Below are positions 9,165 through 16,192 of a DNA stretch of 64,000 nt, in pieces. Source of the stretch: PALSA-1353 sp036267155 (GTDB taxonomy: Bacteria; Planctomycetota; Phycisphaerae; Tepidisphaerales; Tepidisphaeraceae). The translations under genes and the position numbers were made by a program. Location of the stretch: assembly GCA_036267155.1 (NCBI GenBank), contig DATAWP010000007.1, positions 1-64,000 on the forward strand, in the 5' to 3' direction. Numbering within the stretch: the stretch's first letter is position 1; each line of letters starts with the position of its first letter. Below the pieces are notes generated by a model. That model worked only from the letters and a program-made list of their open reading frames with translations. It was not told where the DNA came from and searched no databases.

Positions 9165-9230
9165 TCACTTCGGCTTGCAAAAGCAGCCCAATTCCGTCCA
9201 AGGCTCGAATCATTCTCGGACCAGGGCGGG
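9165..9230 (-). pseudogene. Degenerate copy of the bufC 3' end
   Basis: This 66-bp stretch matches the last 22 codons of bufC (11843-11908) with about seven mismatches by eye. Read on the minus strand it gives ALVRE-stop-FEPWTELGCFCKPK-stop against ALVREWFETWTELGWFCKPK in bufC, so a tryptophan codon has become a stop. Nothing upstream of it resembles the rest of bufC. It is a decayed duplicate or the scar of a rearrangement. Confidence 0.7.
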
Positions 9231-9281
9231 ATAGGATTCGCCTTCGAGAACGGATGAATCGCGTTGCCGGCATCTCGCATA

Positions 9282-9317
9282 TTGTCGATGACAACGACCC
9301 CAGAATGCCGTTATAAT
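9282..9317 (+). promoter_or_regulatory. parDE promoter with overlapping palindrome
   Basis: A perfect -10 box TATAAT (9312-9317) lies 18 bp after ATGACA (9288-9293). A perfect inverted repeat TTGTC-GAT-GACAA (9282-9294) covers the -35 box. The antitoxin start codon is 29 bp further on. Toxin-antitoxin operons are usually repressed by the antitoxin through such sites, so this is a likely operator. Confidence 0.6.
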
Positions 9318-9345
9318 GTGGGAAAGCCGTTAAGGAAAAGCGTCT

Positions 9346-9627
9346 ATGCAGCAAGTTCAATTGACTGATCGACTCTACCGCGTAGCACAGCGCCGGGCGT
9401 CGGAAGCTGGCTTTGCCAGCGTCGAAGAATACATTGCCAATGTCGTGACCCAGGATGTCGCCGACGATACGGAGAATTTTGACCATTTGTTTACGCCGCA
9501 GGTCATCAGCGAGCTTGATCAAATCTCCGCCGCGGCCAAGGCTGGCGGGAAGACCTATACGTCCGAGGAAGTTCGCGAACATTTCCGTAAGAAATCGGAC
9601 CAGTGGCGAGCCAATCATCCGAAATGA
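9346..9627 (+). CDS. ParD-like antitoxin
   Basis: A 93-residue protein. The N-terminus (VQLTDRLYRVAQRRASEAGF, then SVEEYIANVV) fits a ribbon-helix-helix dimer. The acidic C-terminal half includes GGKTYTSEEVREHFRKK, similar to the toxin-wrapping tail of ParD-type antitoxins. The stop overlaps the toxin start (ATGA). It should neutralise the ParE partner and bind the palindrome over its own promoter. Confidence 0.72.
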   Translation: MQQVQLTDRLYRVAQRRASEAGFASVEEYIANVVTQDVADDTENFDHLFTPQVISELDQISAAAKAGGKTYTSEEVREHFRKKSDQWRANHPK

Positions 9628-9950
9628 TCGTTGACTACACGCCGGAAGCTCTCGCCAATCTCGACGAGATTTGGGATTGGAACGCGGAGCGGTATGGCAG
9701 GATTCGTGCAGATTCTTACGTCGAGTTCCTTCAAAGAAGAACGGATCGGCTATCCACCGAGTATGCTCGCGGCAGACGTATTCCGGCCAATACAAAGCTG
9801 CGTTATCGCGTGATTCAAAGAACGAAGAAGCGCCACGGCCACATCGTCGTTTACGAAGTGAACGACGACGATGTTGTTCGCGTCCTGCGTTATTTTCACA
9901 CCGCCCAGGACTGGCAGAACAAGCTACAGGAAGAAGCAGAGCAAGAGTAA
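9624..9950 (+). CDS. parE: ParE/RelE-family toxin
   Basis: A 108-residue protein of the ParE/RelE fold. It shows IVDYTPEALANLDEIWDWNA at the start, the conserved YRVIQRTKKRHGHIVVYEV core strands and VVRVLRYFHTAQDW at the end, where the histidine-containing 'vlRv.H.sqd' motif is diagnostic. The ATG at 9624, overlapping the antitoxin stop, was chosen. ParE toxins poison DNA gyrase; RelE relatives cleave mRNA. ParE is favoured by partner and length. Confidence 0.85.
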   Translation: MIVDYTPEALANLDEIWDWNAERYGRIRADSYVEFLQRRTDRLSTEYARGRRIPANTKLRYRVIQRTKKRHGHIVVYEVNDDDVVRVLRYFHTAQDWQNKLQEEAEQE

Positions 9951-9988
9951 TTCCCCTGCCTCCGATTCCGATATTATACGCTCCACGA

Positions 9989-10306
9989 ATCGGCCTCAAT
10001 TTCGTGTCGCTGAATGCTTCGCTGGATTTCACGACGCCGAGCGGTCAGGCAATGGCGCGGATGTTGGCAGTGTTCGCCCAATACGAACGTGACATCTTGT
10101 GGGATCGTGTGAAAGCGGACACTGCCGAGGCCAGGAAGAACGGCAAGCCGCACGGCAGACCCGCGACGGTGCAAACATGGGCGGCTGAGGCGAACAGTCT
10201 ATTTCTTTCGGGCTTGAGCAAAAGCCAGATTGCTAAAAGGCTTGGGATCGGAAGAACATCGGTGCGTCGGCTCATTCATGGCCGCAGAGTCGGACCGACT
10301 TGTTAA
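9989..10306 (+). pseudogene. Truncated serine recombinase (resolvase) remnant
   Basis: About 105 codons matching the second half of a resolvase/invertase: GLNFVSLNASLDFTTPSGQA, MARMLAVFAQYERDILWDRV, then the C-terminal helix-turn-helix region GLSKSQIAKRLGIGRTSVRRL. The N-terminal catalytic part carrying the active serine is missing, and the frame runs upstream into parE on another reading frame with no start. The fragment marks past site-specific recombination in this accessory patch. Confidence 0.82.
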
Positions 10307-10436
10307 ACTTCCTCCTGGCCCATCACGGACTACCTTCGTCCGCCCTGGTTCGAAATAAGCTGTAACATTGGTGATTGAAGGCCACGGTTGTAAAGTATCG
10401 GAGTGACCTTCGGGAGTTAAACTCGCCGAATTCATT

Positions 10437-11198
10437 ATGGCTGACGCCATTGGCAACATTGACGCGGTATGTCCGCACTGCAATCGGGGCTTGGATAAGA
10501 AGCCAGGGCGGAAGAAGGCGTGTCCTCACTGCGGCCAACCTATCTACGTCCGGACTCGGCCAGGCGACGGAAATAAAGTGCTCGTCACAGAAGCCCAAAC
10601 AGAAAAGATCGAGGAACAGTGGTTCATTGTCCACGGGGGAACACATGACGCGTATCTCGAAGCGAAAAGACGGGTAGAGCAGGAAAAGGTGAACCTGGCA
10701 GAGCGATTTGCGGAAGTAAAGGCAATGCTGGGGGAGCGTTTTGGCGGAGAGCCAAGTGATCAAGATGTGCGATGGGGTCTGCTGAATCAGGATCTTCTTG
10801 GCCATATACAACAACGAAATTGGGGGCTGTTCCGCAATACAAAATTTGCGATGGCAGAAATTCTCAAGAAGGAGGGCAGATCAACCCAGGCGTTGGGATT
10901 CTATTTGGAGGTCTGCTACCTCGACTTGAATGGGCCGAACAACATTGGGGGAGAGACTGACAATGAATTGCTGCGGGAGAATCCGCCGTGGGATCCCCAA
11001 AGGGCGCTTTCGCTAGGCTTCACCGCCTTACCGGGCCTAGCGACGGATATGATCCGGAAGACCAGCCTCGTTCCTGCCACAGTCGAGGAAATCTTTCGCA
11101 AGAAAGCGTCCACCCTATACACTGCACTCCATTTGCCTCTGTCGCCGGCAGACGCATGGCCGCAGATCAAAAAGGCCCTGTTTGATGAAGAAAGTTGA
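10437..11198 (+). CDS. Zinc-ribbon hypothetical protein
   Basis: A 253-residue soluble protein starting with a four-cysteine zinc ribbon, VCPHCNRGLDKKPGRKKACPHCGQPIYVR, with the two CPHC pairs at about residues 12-15 and 30-33. A charged helical region and a helical C-terminal half follow, with no enzymatic motif recognised. Zinc ribbons of this spacing bind nucleic acid or stabilise phage and mobile-element proteins. It follows the recombinase remnant, consistent with mobile-element cargo. The role is unknown. Confidence 0.72.
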   Translation: MADAIGNIDAVCPHCNRGLDKKPGRKKACPHCGQPIYVRTRPGDGNKVLVTEAQTEKIEEQWFIVHGGTHDAYLEAKRRVEQEKVNLAERFAEVKAMLGERFGGEPSDQDVRWGLLNQDLLGHIQQRNWGLFRNTKFAMAEILKKEGRSTQALGFYLEVCYLDLNGPNNIGGETDNELLRENPPWDPQRALSLGFTALPGLATDMIRKTSLVPATVEEIFRKKASTLYTALHLPLSPADAWPQIKKALFDEES

Positions 11199-11240
11199 GA
11201 GGGAACCAAAAAACAGTCTGAAGGCTTCCTCGTCGCCGAT

Positions 11241-11705
11241 ATGGTTCAACGATGCCATCTCTCAAGAGAAAGGAGATCAAAACTGAACGACGAACGGCGC
11301 ATCAGTGCGACAGTTCGCGTTGAACGCTTCGCGCCGGCCGATGATGACGATGGTCCGTTCGAGGGCGAGGAGAAAATGGCACGCTCGCCGGCCGTCGCGC
11401 TTCGGTTCGACTTCGACGAAGAACTGATCGATTTCCTGAAGGGCGTTTTGGGCCATGTTCGTCGCGCCCGGGGTGGTCGCGGACGACCGCTAGGCAAGAT
11501 GCCTTTCGCCGGTGGGTGGTCAAAAGAGTCGCGGTGCTGGTGGGTGCTGAGCACATATTGGCAAGAAGTAAGCCAATCGCTGCTCGAAAAGGGCATCACT
11601 CTCACAGGGCCGCTCGCCAATCCCCGGAAGGTGCAGGAGGGATTCTTCGAGCGGCAACAGGTCTGGGAAGTGAAAAAGTGTGCGTGGCGGTTAACTGCCG
11701 GGTAA
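11241..11705 (+). CDS. Hypothetical protein, start uncertain
   Basis: Up to 154 residues. The convincing part begins at the ATG at 11376: SPAVALRFDFDEELIDFLKG, then GKMPFAGGWSKESRCWWVL and a helical C-terminus. An AGGAG at about 11272 lies 7 bases before an in-frame CTG at 11283, so a non-canonical start is possible. The 'strand-E/D-LI-xx-LK ... GGW ... WWV' pattern suggests a small alpha/beta fold. No family was recognised. It converges on the bufferin operon. Confidence 0.45.
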   Translation: MVQRCHLSRERRSKLNDERRISATVRVERFAPADDDDGPFEGEEKMARSPAVALRFDFDEELIDFLKGVLGHVRRARGGRGRPLGKMPFAGGWSKESRCWWVLSTYWQEVSQSLLEKGITLTGPLANPRKVQEGFFERQQVWEVKKCAWRLTAG

Positions 11706-11842
11706 CTAGCACAGGCTCGCCAACTCCGCGACACCCCGCACCTCGACCGGCAACAAATCAAATGGGGGTGACAGGATTTGCACTCGGGTCACCAAACGAT
11801 TTCTTCCACAGTTCGAGCACTGAGCCGGATAAGTGCCCCAAA

Positions 11843-12814
11843 TCACTTCGGTTTGCAAAACCAGCCCAATTCCGTCCAGGTCTCGAACCATTCTCGGACC
11901 AGGGCCGCATCGGGGTCCGGGGCGACGGCGTTTGTTGAGCCGGGCCGGCCTCGGCCCGGTCTTCCGGGGCGGGAACGCCCCGGCTCTGGCTCCGCTACAA
12001 ATGCTGATCGGATGGCGCGACCCAGCGTCGCGCCTTTGTTCAGAGAGGTCAAAAGCCGATAGCCACGCTCGTCGATCCGCTTGTAATACAGCGAATTGTC
12101 GTGCCGATGCACGACGACGAAAACTTTTCTCGGCCGCGGGATGGGGATGCGGCGTTTGGAGCGATGTTCGTGCGTCTGTTCCTCCATGGCGTTGCTGGCG
12201 TCGCCGCGCAGGCCGGTTTTTTTCAGGCGAACCACGTACTCGTCCAGCGGATATTTCAGTTCCAGGACGGAGATATACGGCTGCAGGGCCAGCCGAAGCT
12301 TGGCTGGGTTGTTGCCGAGAAGATCGTCCACCGATACTGCCGGATAAGCCGGGCCATCGAACGCTTCGACCTGCGCCCATTCAAACCGAACCATTTCGTA
12401 TGCCAATTCAAACCGGGGCTTCACCAGGGCCGGATGGTCCTGGATGAATTGTGGAAGCCGCCGGCCGAGATTTCGCAGCGTGAACGAACGCGAGGGGTAT
12501 TGCGTGAGATATTCCTTGGCGAGGCGGTTGAATTTCAATCGTCCCAGCACGGCCCGCAGGCCGGGGAAGTCATCGTAAAACGAATCGATGAGCCGAAACC
12601 AGTATTGCCGGTTATAGATTTCGATTCGTTCGAAGCTGGTGAGGCGGTCGTTGGGTTTGATGAATTCGGCCGTGACCGTCCGCATGTCGCGTTTGTCGGT
12701 CCAGGTGCTCTGCATGCGCCATCGGCGTGACAAAGGGCGCATGATGACCGCGCCGGCAAGATGTTGCAGGTCGCGCAGTTCTGAAAGCGTTTGCCGGCCG
12801 TTCCCGCGATTCAT
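11843..12814 (-). CDS. bufC: BufC/HvfC-like DUF2063 protein of the bufferin system
   Basis: A 323-residue protein. The N-terminal DUF2063 domain (about residues 55-160) includes RLTSFERIEIYNRQYWFRLI and DDFPGLRAVLG, typical of the DNA-binding-like domain; the C-terminal half is the HvfC-type second domain. DUF2063 proteins partner the DUF692 enzyme and help present the precursor peptide for thiooxazole formation on cysteines. The start codon follows the bufB stop directly. Residues near 270-300, AEPEPGRSRPGRPGRGRPGS, are encoded by a palindromic repeat inserted in frame, giving an Arg/Pro/Gly-rich linker before the conserved C-terminus TWTELGWFCKPK. Confidence 0.88.
   Translation of the reverse strand: MNRGNGRQTLSELRDLQHLAGAVIMRPLSRRWRMQSTWTDKRDMRTVTAEFIKPNDRLTSFERIEIYNRQYWFRLIDSFYDDFPGLRAVLGRLKFNRLAKEYLTQYPSRSFTLRNLGRRLPQFIQDHPALVKPRFELAYEMVRFEWAQVEAFDGPAYPAVSVDDLLGNNPAKLRLALQPYISVLELKYPLDEYVVRLKKTGLRGDASNAMEEQTHEHRSKRRIPIPRPRKVFVVVHRHDNSLYYKRIDERGYRLLTSLNKGATLGRAIRSAFVAEPEPGRSRPGRPGRGRPGSTNAVAPDPDAALVREWFETWTELGWFCKPK
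11935..12006. repeat. Palindromic element inserted in frame in bufC
   Basis: Two adjacent GC-rich hairpins: 11940-11959 (stem ccgggcc / ggcccgg) and 11964-11983 (stem ccggggcg / cgccccgg, loop ggaa), followed by gctacaaatgct at 11994-12005. The element keeps the reading frame open and adds about 24 codons to bufC. The arrangement resembles palindromic elements known to insert inside genes in Rickettsia. The flank also occurs at position 1-12 of the window. Confidence 0.7.
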
Positions 12815-13690
12815 TTACGCCGTCGTTGCCGCTAAGGCGGCATCGTCCTTCTTTTCCTTCACCGCGCCGAGGAACTTCTTCGCCTTGAGCGCCTCCCGAT
12901 GCACTTCCTCGAACGAGGGGATATGCGCGTCCCATTCCAGCAGCGTCGAGGTTGGCCCGCATTTGCGGATCGCATGGGCGTACATTTTCCACACCGGGTC
13001 CAGCACCGGATGATCGTGCGTATCCAGAATATATTTTTCGTATTTGCTGTGTCCCGCGATGTGCATCTGGCCGACGCGGTGGTGCGGGATGTTGTTCAAA
13101 TATTCGTATGGATCGAAACCGTGATTTTTGCTGGAGACGTAAATGTTGTTCACGTCCAGCAGAATCCCGCAGTCGGCCCGCTCCACGACCTCGGTGAGGA
13201 ATTCCCATTCCGTCATTTCCGAGACATGGAACTCGGCATAGCTGCTGACGTTTTCAACGATGATCGGCACTTCAAGATAATCGCTGGCTTCGCGGACGCG
13301 CCGGGCCGTGTTCCTGGCCGCGGCGAATGTGTACGGCATGGGCAGCAGATCGTGCGTGTAGGTGCCGTCCACGCTGCCCCAGCACAAATGATCGGAAAGA
13401 AACGGTGTTTTGGTCCGCTTCACCAGGGCTTTGAGGCGTTTGAGCTGATCGCGGTCGACGCGGTCGGTTGAGCCGAAATAGAGGGCCACGCCGTGCTGGA
13501 TGACCTGGTATTGCTCGAGGATTTGATCGAGCACTTCCAGGGGCCGGCCGGCGTCGCACATGTAGTTTTCGGAGATGATTTCAAACCAATCGACGGTGGG
13601 CTTTTTGGTCAGGATGTGGTTGTAATGCGGAATTCGCAAACCGATGCCGATGCCGAGATCCGTAAACGCGTTGAATCGATTGGCGGGCAT
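12815..13690 (-). CDS. bufB: BufB/HvfB-like DUF692 multinuclear iron enzyme
   Basis: A 291-residue TIM-barrel of the DUF692/MNIO family, which uses two or three iron ions to modify cysteines in RiPP precursors. Visible motifs are GIGIGLRIPHYNHIL (metal His), WFEIISENYM, FLSDHLCW, IIVENVSSY, CGILLDVNNIYVS, QMHIAGHS, DTHDHPVLD and LLEWDAHIPSF, the usual His/Asp/Glu metal ligands in order. It is preceded by the precursor gene bufA and followed without a gap by bufC. Expected role: conversion of precursor cysteines into copper-binding 5-thiooxazoles. Confidence 0.93.
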   Translation of the reverse strand: MPANRFNAFTDLGIGIGLRIPHYNHILTKKPTVDWFEIISENYMCDAGRPLEVLDQILEQYQVIQHGVALYFGSTDRVDRDQLKRLKALVKRTKTPFLSDHLCWGSVDGTYTHDLLPMPYTFAAARNTARRVREASDYLEVPIIVENVSSYAEFHVSEMTEWEFLTEVVERADCGILLDVNNIYVSSKNHGFDPYEYLNNIPHHRVGQMHIAGHSKYEKYILDTHDHPVLDPVWKMYAHAIRKCGPTSTLLEWDAHIPSFEEVHREALKAKKFLGAVKEKKDDAALAATTA

Positions 13691-13725
13691 GGAAACATCT
13701 CCACGAAGTCAGCAAAGCGAAAAGA

Positions 13726-13754
13726 AAGACCCGGCCGATTGAAGGCCGGATCTT
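13726..13754 (-). terminator. Attenuator-like hairpin between bufA and bufB
   Basis: On the minus strand aagatccggcc pairs with ggccgggtctt (11 bp with one G-T pair, 7-base loop) and is followed by a pyrimidine-rich tcttttcgcttt. It sits 27 bp after the bufA stop and 36 bp before the bufB start. This is the form of a leaky intrinsic terminator that would keep precursor mRNA more abundant than the enzyme mRNA. Confidence 0.65.
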
Positions 13755-13780
13755 CCGTAAATCTCAAACCGATCGGGCGA

Positions 13781-14104
13781 TCAGAGCGCGGAGCTGCCGG
13801 TGTTGCAGCCGCCCTTGCCCTTGCAGCTATTCTTGCCCTTGCAGCCATTGTCGCCGGCCTTGCAGCCGCCCTGGCCTTTGCAGTCATTCACGCCTTTGCA
13901 GTCATGCTTGGCGTTGTCGTCCATGTTACGGGCGTTGACGCCGGCTTTGCCGTTCACCGCGGCCTTGACTGTGCTCGAGTGGGAAATGCCGGTGGGGACG
14001 GTGGCGGCCGAGGCGCGGTTCGCGGCGCCGCTGATCAATCCCGCGAAAGCCGCCGCTGCGACCAGACCGACCGAAGAACCGAGAATCTTTGTGCTGCTCT
14101 TCAT
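13781..14104 (-). CDS. bufA: Bufferin-type Cys-rich RiPP precursor (BufA2-like)
   Basis: A 107-residue exported precursor. Residues 1-33 are a Sec signal peptide (MKSSTKILGSSVGLVAAAAF, with ASA before the likely cut). The C-terminal part has six cysteines in a C-K-G repeat: HDCKGVNDCKGQGGCKAG, NGCKGKNSCKG, GGCNTG. This matches the bufferin-2 class of copper-chelating RiPPs, whose cysteines are modified by BufB/BufC before export. The ATG at 14104 was chosen because AAAGGA lies 8 bases upstream. First gene of the operon bufA-bufB-bufC. Copper induction is expected from the family but no binding site was identified. Confidence 0.88.
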   Translation of the reverse strand: MKSSTKILGSSVGLVAAAAFAGLISGAANRASAATVPTGISHSSTVKAAVNGKAGVNARNMDDNAKHDCKGVNDCKGQGGCKAGDNGCKGKNSCKGKGGCNTGSSAL

Positions 14105-14415
14105 TGTACTTTTCCTTTCAAGATGAATTGGGACGTTCCGATTTGAATCGTCACAGTTCGAATTTAGATGCGAGTAAATCAACAATCAAAACGATCGAGT
14201 CTCGATGCCGATCTACCTCCTTTCCATGCCGTCCCCGTGACCCCCCTTCACTCCAACCCGATCGACGGCATTATACGTGATGAAGGGGTTCGACAAGCAA
14301 CTGACAATCTCATGCAATTTGTTATACGGGAGACTTTGTGGGTCTGGATGAGGGGAAAAACCGGCAACTGGTCGACTTTAGGTGCGATCCAACCGCGGGA
14401 ACATGGGGCCGATTC
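14105..14415. other. Upstream region of bufA
   Basis: About 310 bp between bufA and the end of lpxD, both transcribed leftward. It must contain the bufA promoter and any lpxD terminator. No clear promoter pair, gene or repeat was recognised. Confidence 0.5.
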
Positions 14416-15504
14416 TTATGGCTGTTTCTTCGCGGCTTCTCGATCCGTCGGGGGCAGCGATTGGGCTTGAAGCTTTTCGATCTGCTCCTGGAGCTTTCGC
14501 ACCTGCACGACCAGGTCGGGGAGCCGGCGGATGGCGGCCTGCTCGCGCAGGCTCTGGCGGTGCGGAAGCGCCGGCATGCCGCTGACGATTTTGAGCGATT
14601 CGACGTCTTCCGCCACGGCCGCGCACGCCGCCACCATCGCCCCGTCGCCGATTTTCACGTGATCGCGCAGGGCCGATTGTCCTCCGAGCGTCACGCGCGT
14701 TCCAAGCGAGGCGCTTCCCGCCAATCCCGCCTGGCCCACGATCACGCAGTGAGGTCCGATCGAAACGTTGTGGGCGATCTGAACGAGGTTGTCGATTTTC
14801 GTTCCCTGGCCGATGCGCGTCACGCTGAATTTGGCGCGATCCACGCAAACGCACGAGCCGATCTCCACGTCGTCCTCGATGATCACCGTGCCGATCTGCG
14901 GAATCTTGGCCTGCCTGGTCCCGTCCCAGCGGTAGCCAAATCCATCGCTTCCCAGCACGCTGCCGGCATGAATGACCACGCGCGAGCCGATGCGCACGCG
15001 CTCGCGAATGGTGACGTTGGGGAAGATCTCGCAGTCCTGGCCGATCTCGGTTTCTTCGCCGAGAAAGACCTGCGGATGAATGATCGATCCCCGCCCGATG
15101 CGGACACCTGGCCCAATCACGCAAAACGCGCCGATCGTCACCTCCGGCCCGATCTGGGCCGACGGATCGATCTTCGCCAGCGGGTCTTTCCCCTTTGCCG
15201 GCCGAGAGGGGGGACGTGCGAACGACCCCAGCACGATCGCCATTGCCAAGTCGGCATCGTCCACCGTCAGGACAATCGTTCCGGAGGCTTCGGGGATGGG
15301 GAGATTTCTTTTTACCAGCACGGCGGCGGCGCGAGTGCCGGCAAACTGCTTGATATACTTTTCGGAGCCGAGGAACGAAATGTCGCCGGGACCGGCGTCG
15401 AGAAGCGTCGCGACGCCGGTAATCCCTACATCGCCGGGCGGCGCTGCGCAGCCCACCATTGCCGCGATGTCACGCAGCGCGATCGCGCCGGAACTCTTAT
15501 TCAT
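14416..15504 (-). CDS. lpxD: UDP-3-O-acylglucosamine N-acyltransferase
   Basis: Third-step enzyme of lipid A synthesis, which adds the N-linked hydroxyacyl chain to UDP-3-O-acyl-glucosamine in the cytoplasm. 362 residues from the ATG at 15504. The N-terminal domain contains VATLLDAGPGDISFL, followed by ten or so left-handed beta-helix hexapeptides from IDPSAQIGPEVTIGAFCVIG, with the catalytic-histidine region QIAHNVSIGPHCVIVGQAGL. A C-terminal coiled coil (LPDLVVQVRKLQEQIEKLQ) ends the protein. It is the last gene of bamA-skp-lpxD, the conserved diderm envelope cluster. Confidence 0.95.
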   Translation of the reverse strand: MNKSSGAIALRDIAAMVGCAAPPGDVGITGVATLLDAGPGDISFLGSEKYIKQFAGTRAAAVLVKRNLPIPEASGTIVLTVDDADLAMAIVLGSFARPPSRPAKGKDPLAKIDPSAQIGPEVTIGAFCVIGPGVRIGRGSIIHPQVFLGEETEIGQDCEIFPNVTIRERVRIGSRVVIHAGSVLGSDGFGYRWDGTRQAKIPQIGTVIIEDDVEIGSCVCVDRAKFSVTRIGQGTKIDNLVQIAHNVSIGPHCVIVGQAGLAGSASLGTRVTLGGQSALRDHVKIGDGAMVAACAAVAEDVESLKIVSGMPALPHRQSLREQAAIRRLPDLVVQVRKLQEQIEKLQAQSLPPTDREAAKKQP

Positions 15505-15530
15505 CGAATCGGATCCGTCGGCGTTCAAAT

Positions 15531-16136
15531 TCAATGGCTCGTGCTGTAGGTCTTGTCCATTGCGATGACCACTTTTTCGGTGATGTCCATATTGGGATCA
15601 TGGAACAGGCACGAGTGTAGGAAGATGGTGTTGAAAAACGCGTTGGCGTCCATGCGGTCCGGCTCTGGGAAATCCGGCTGGGCGCTGTTGATCACGAGCG
15701 TAAAACCTTGTTCCTTCACGACGTCCGCGACGCCCTTGAGGACCTTGTCGAACAACTGCGTCTCCTCCAGCCGCTGCTTGCGCGCCATGTTCACCTGCGT
15801 TGCCTGCAGCCAAGCCTGGGAATCCGCGTTCGCCGAGGTCAGGTCTTCCATTTTCTTCTGATAATCGGCCGAGGTAGGGAGCAGAAGCTTCAATTCGTCC
15901 TGCTGGGTCTCAAGCTGTTTCTTTTTGATGTCCAGCTCGTTTTGCACGGTCTCGGCATCCTGCTTCCACTTGGCTTGCGCGTCTTTGCCTTCCTGGCACT
16001 CACGGATGACTTTCACGGGATCGCACACCGCGACCTTGAGCGCCGGCTGGTCGTCCGCCATGGCCCGACTGGTCCACGACGCCAACGACACCGCTGCTAC
16101 CATCAGACCCACAACCCATACCAGTTGCGCTTTCAT
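15531..16136 (-). CDS. OmpH/Skp-family periplasmic chaperone
   Basis: A 201-residue secreted chaperone that should escort unfolded outer-membrane proteins to BamA. Signal peptide: MKAQLVWVVGLMVAAVSLAS up to about residue 27 (SRAMA). After VAVCDPVKVI a long coiled coil (about residues 45-130) forms the tentacles. The start MKAQ was preferred over MSMK two codons earlier because AGAGGA lies 6 bases before it. The gene lies between bamA and lpxD, the usual position. Confidence 0.9.
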   Translation of the reverse strand: MKAQLVWVVGLMVAAVSLASWTSRAMADDQPALKVAVCDPVKVIRECQEGKDAQAKWKQDAETVQNELDIKKKQLETQQDELKLLLPTSADYQKKMEDLTSANADSQAWLQATQVNMARKQRLEETQLFDKVLKGVADVVKEQGFTLVINSAQPDFPEPDRMDANAFFNTIFLHSCLFHDPNMDITEKVVIAMDKTYSTSH

Positions 16137-16192
16137 AGACATTCCTCTCGATACATGAAAACCTGTGATGACCAGAGCATCCGCCCTCATTT

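Noticed and set aside
8926..10032. Long minus-strand frame of 368 codons over the parDE locus
   Set aside because: It runs antisense to ParD and ParE, which have clear family motifs, promoter and overlap. The composition is shadow-like.
11761..11840. Minus-strand sequence ending in a tRNA-like 3' end (cctgtcacccccatt)
   Set aside because: The T-arm 5' side does not pair, no acceptor partner gggggtg is present at the right distance, and no anticodon arm forms. At best it is a tRNA scar or part of a repeat.
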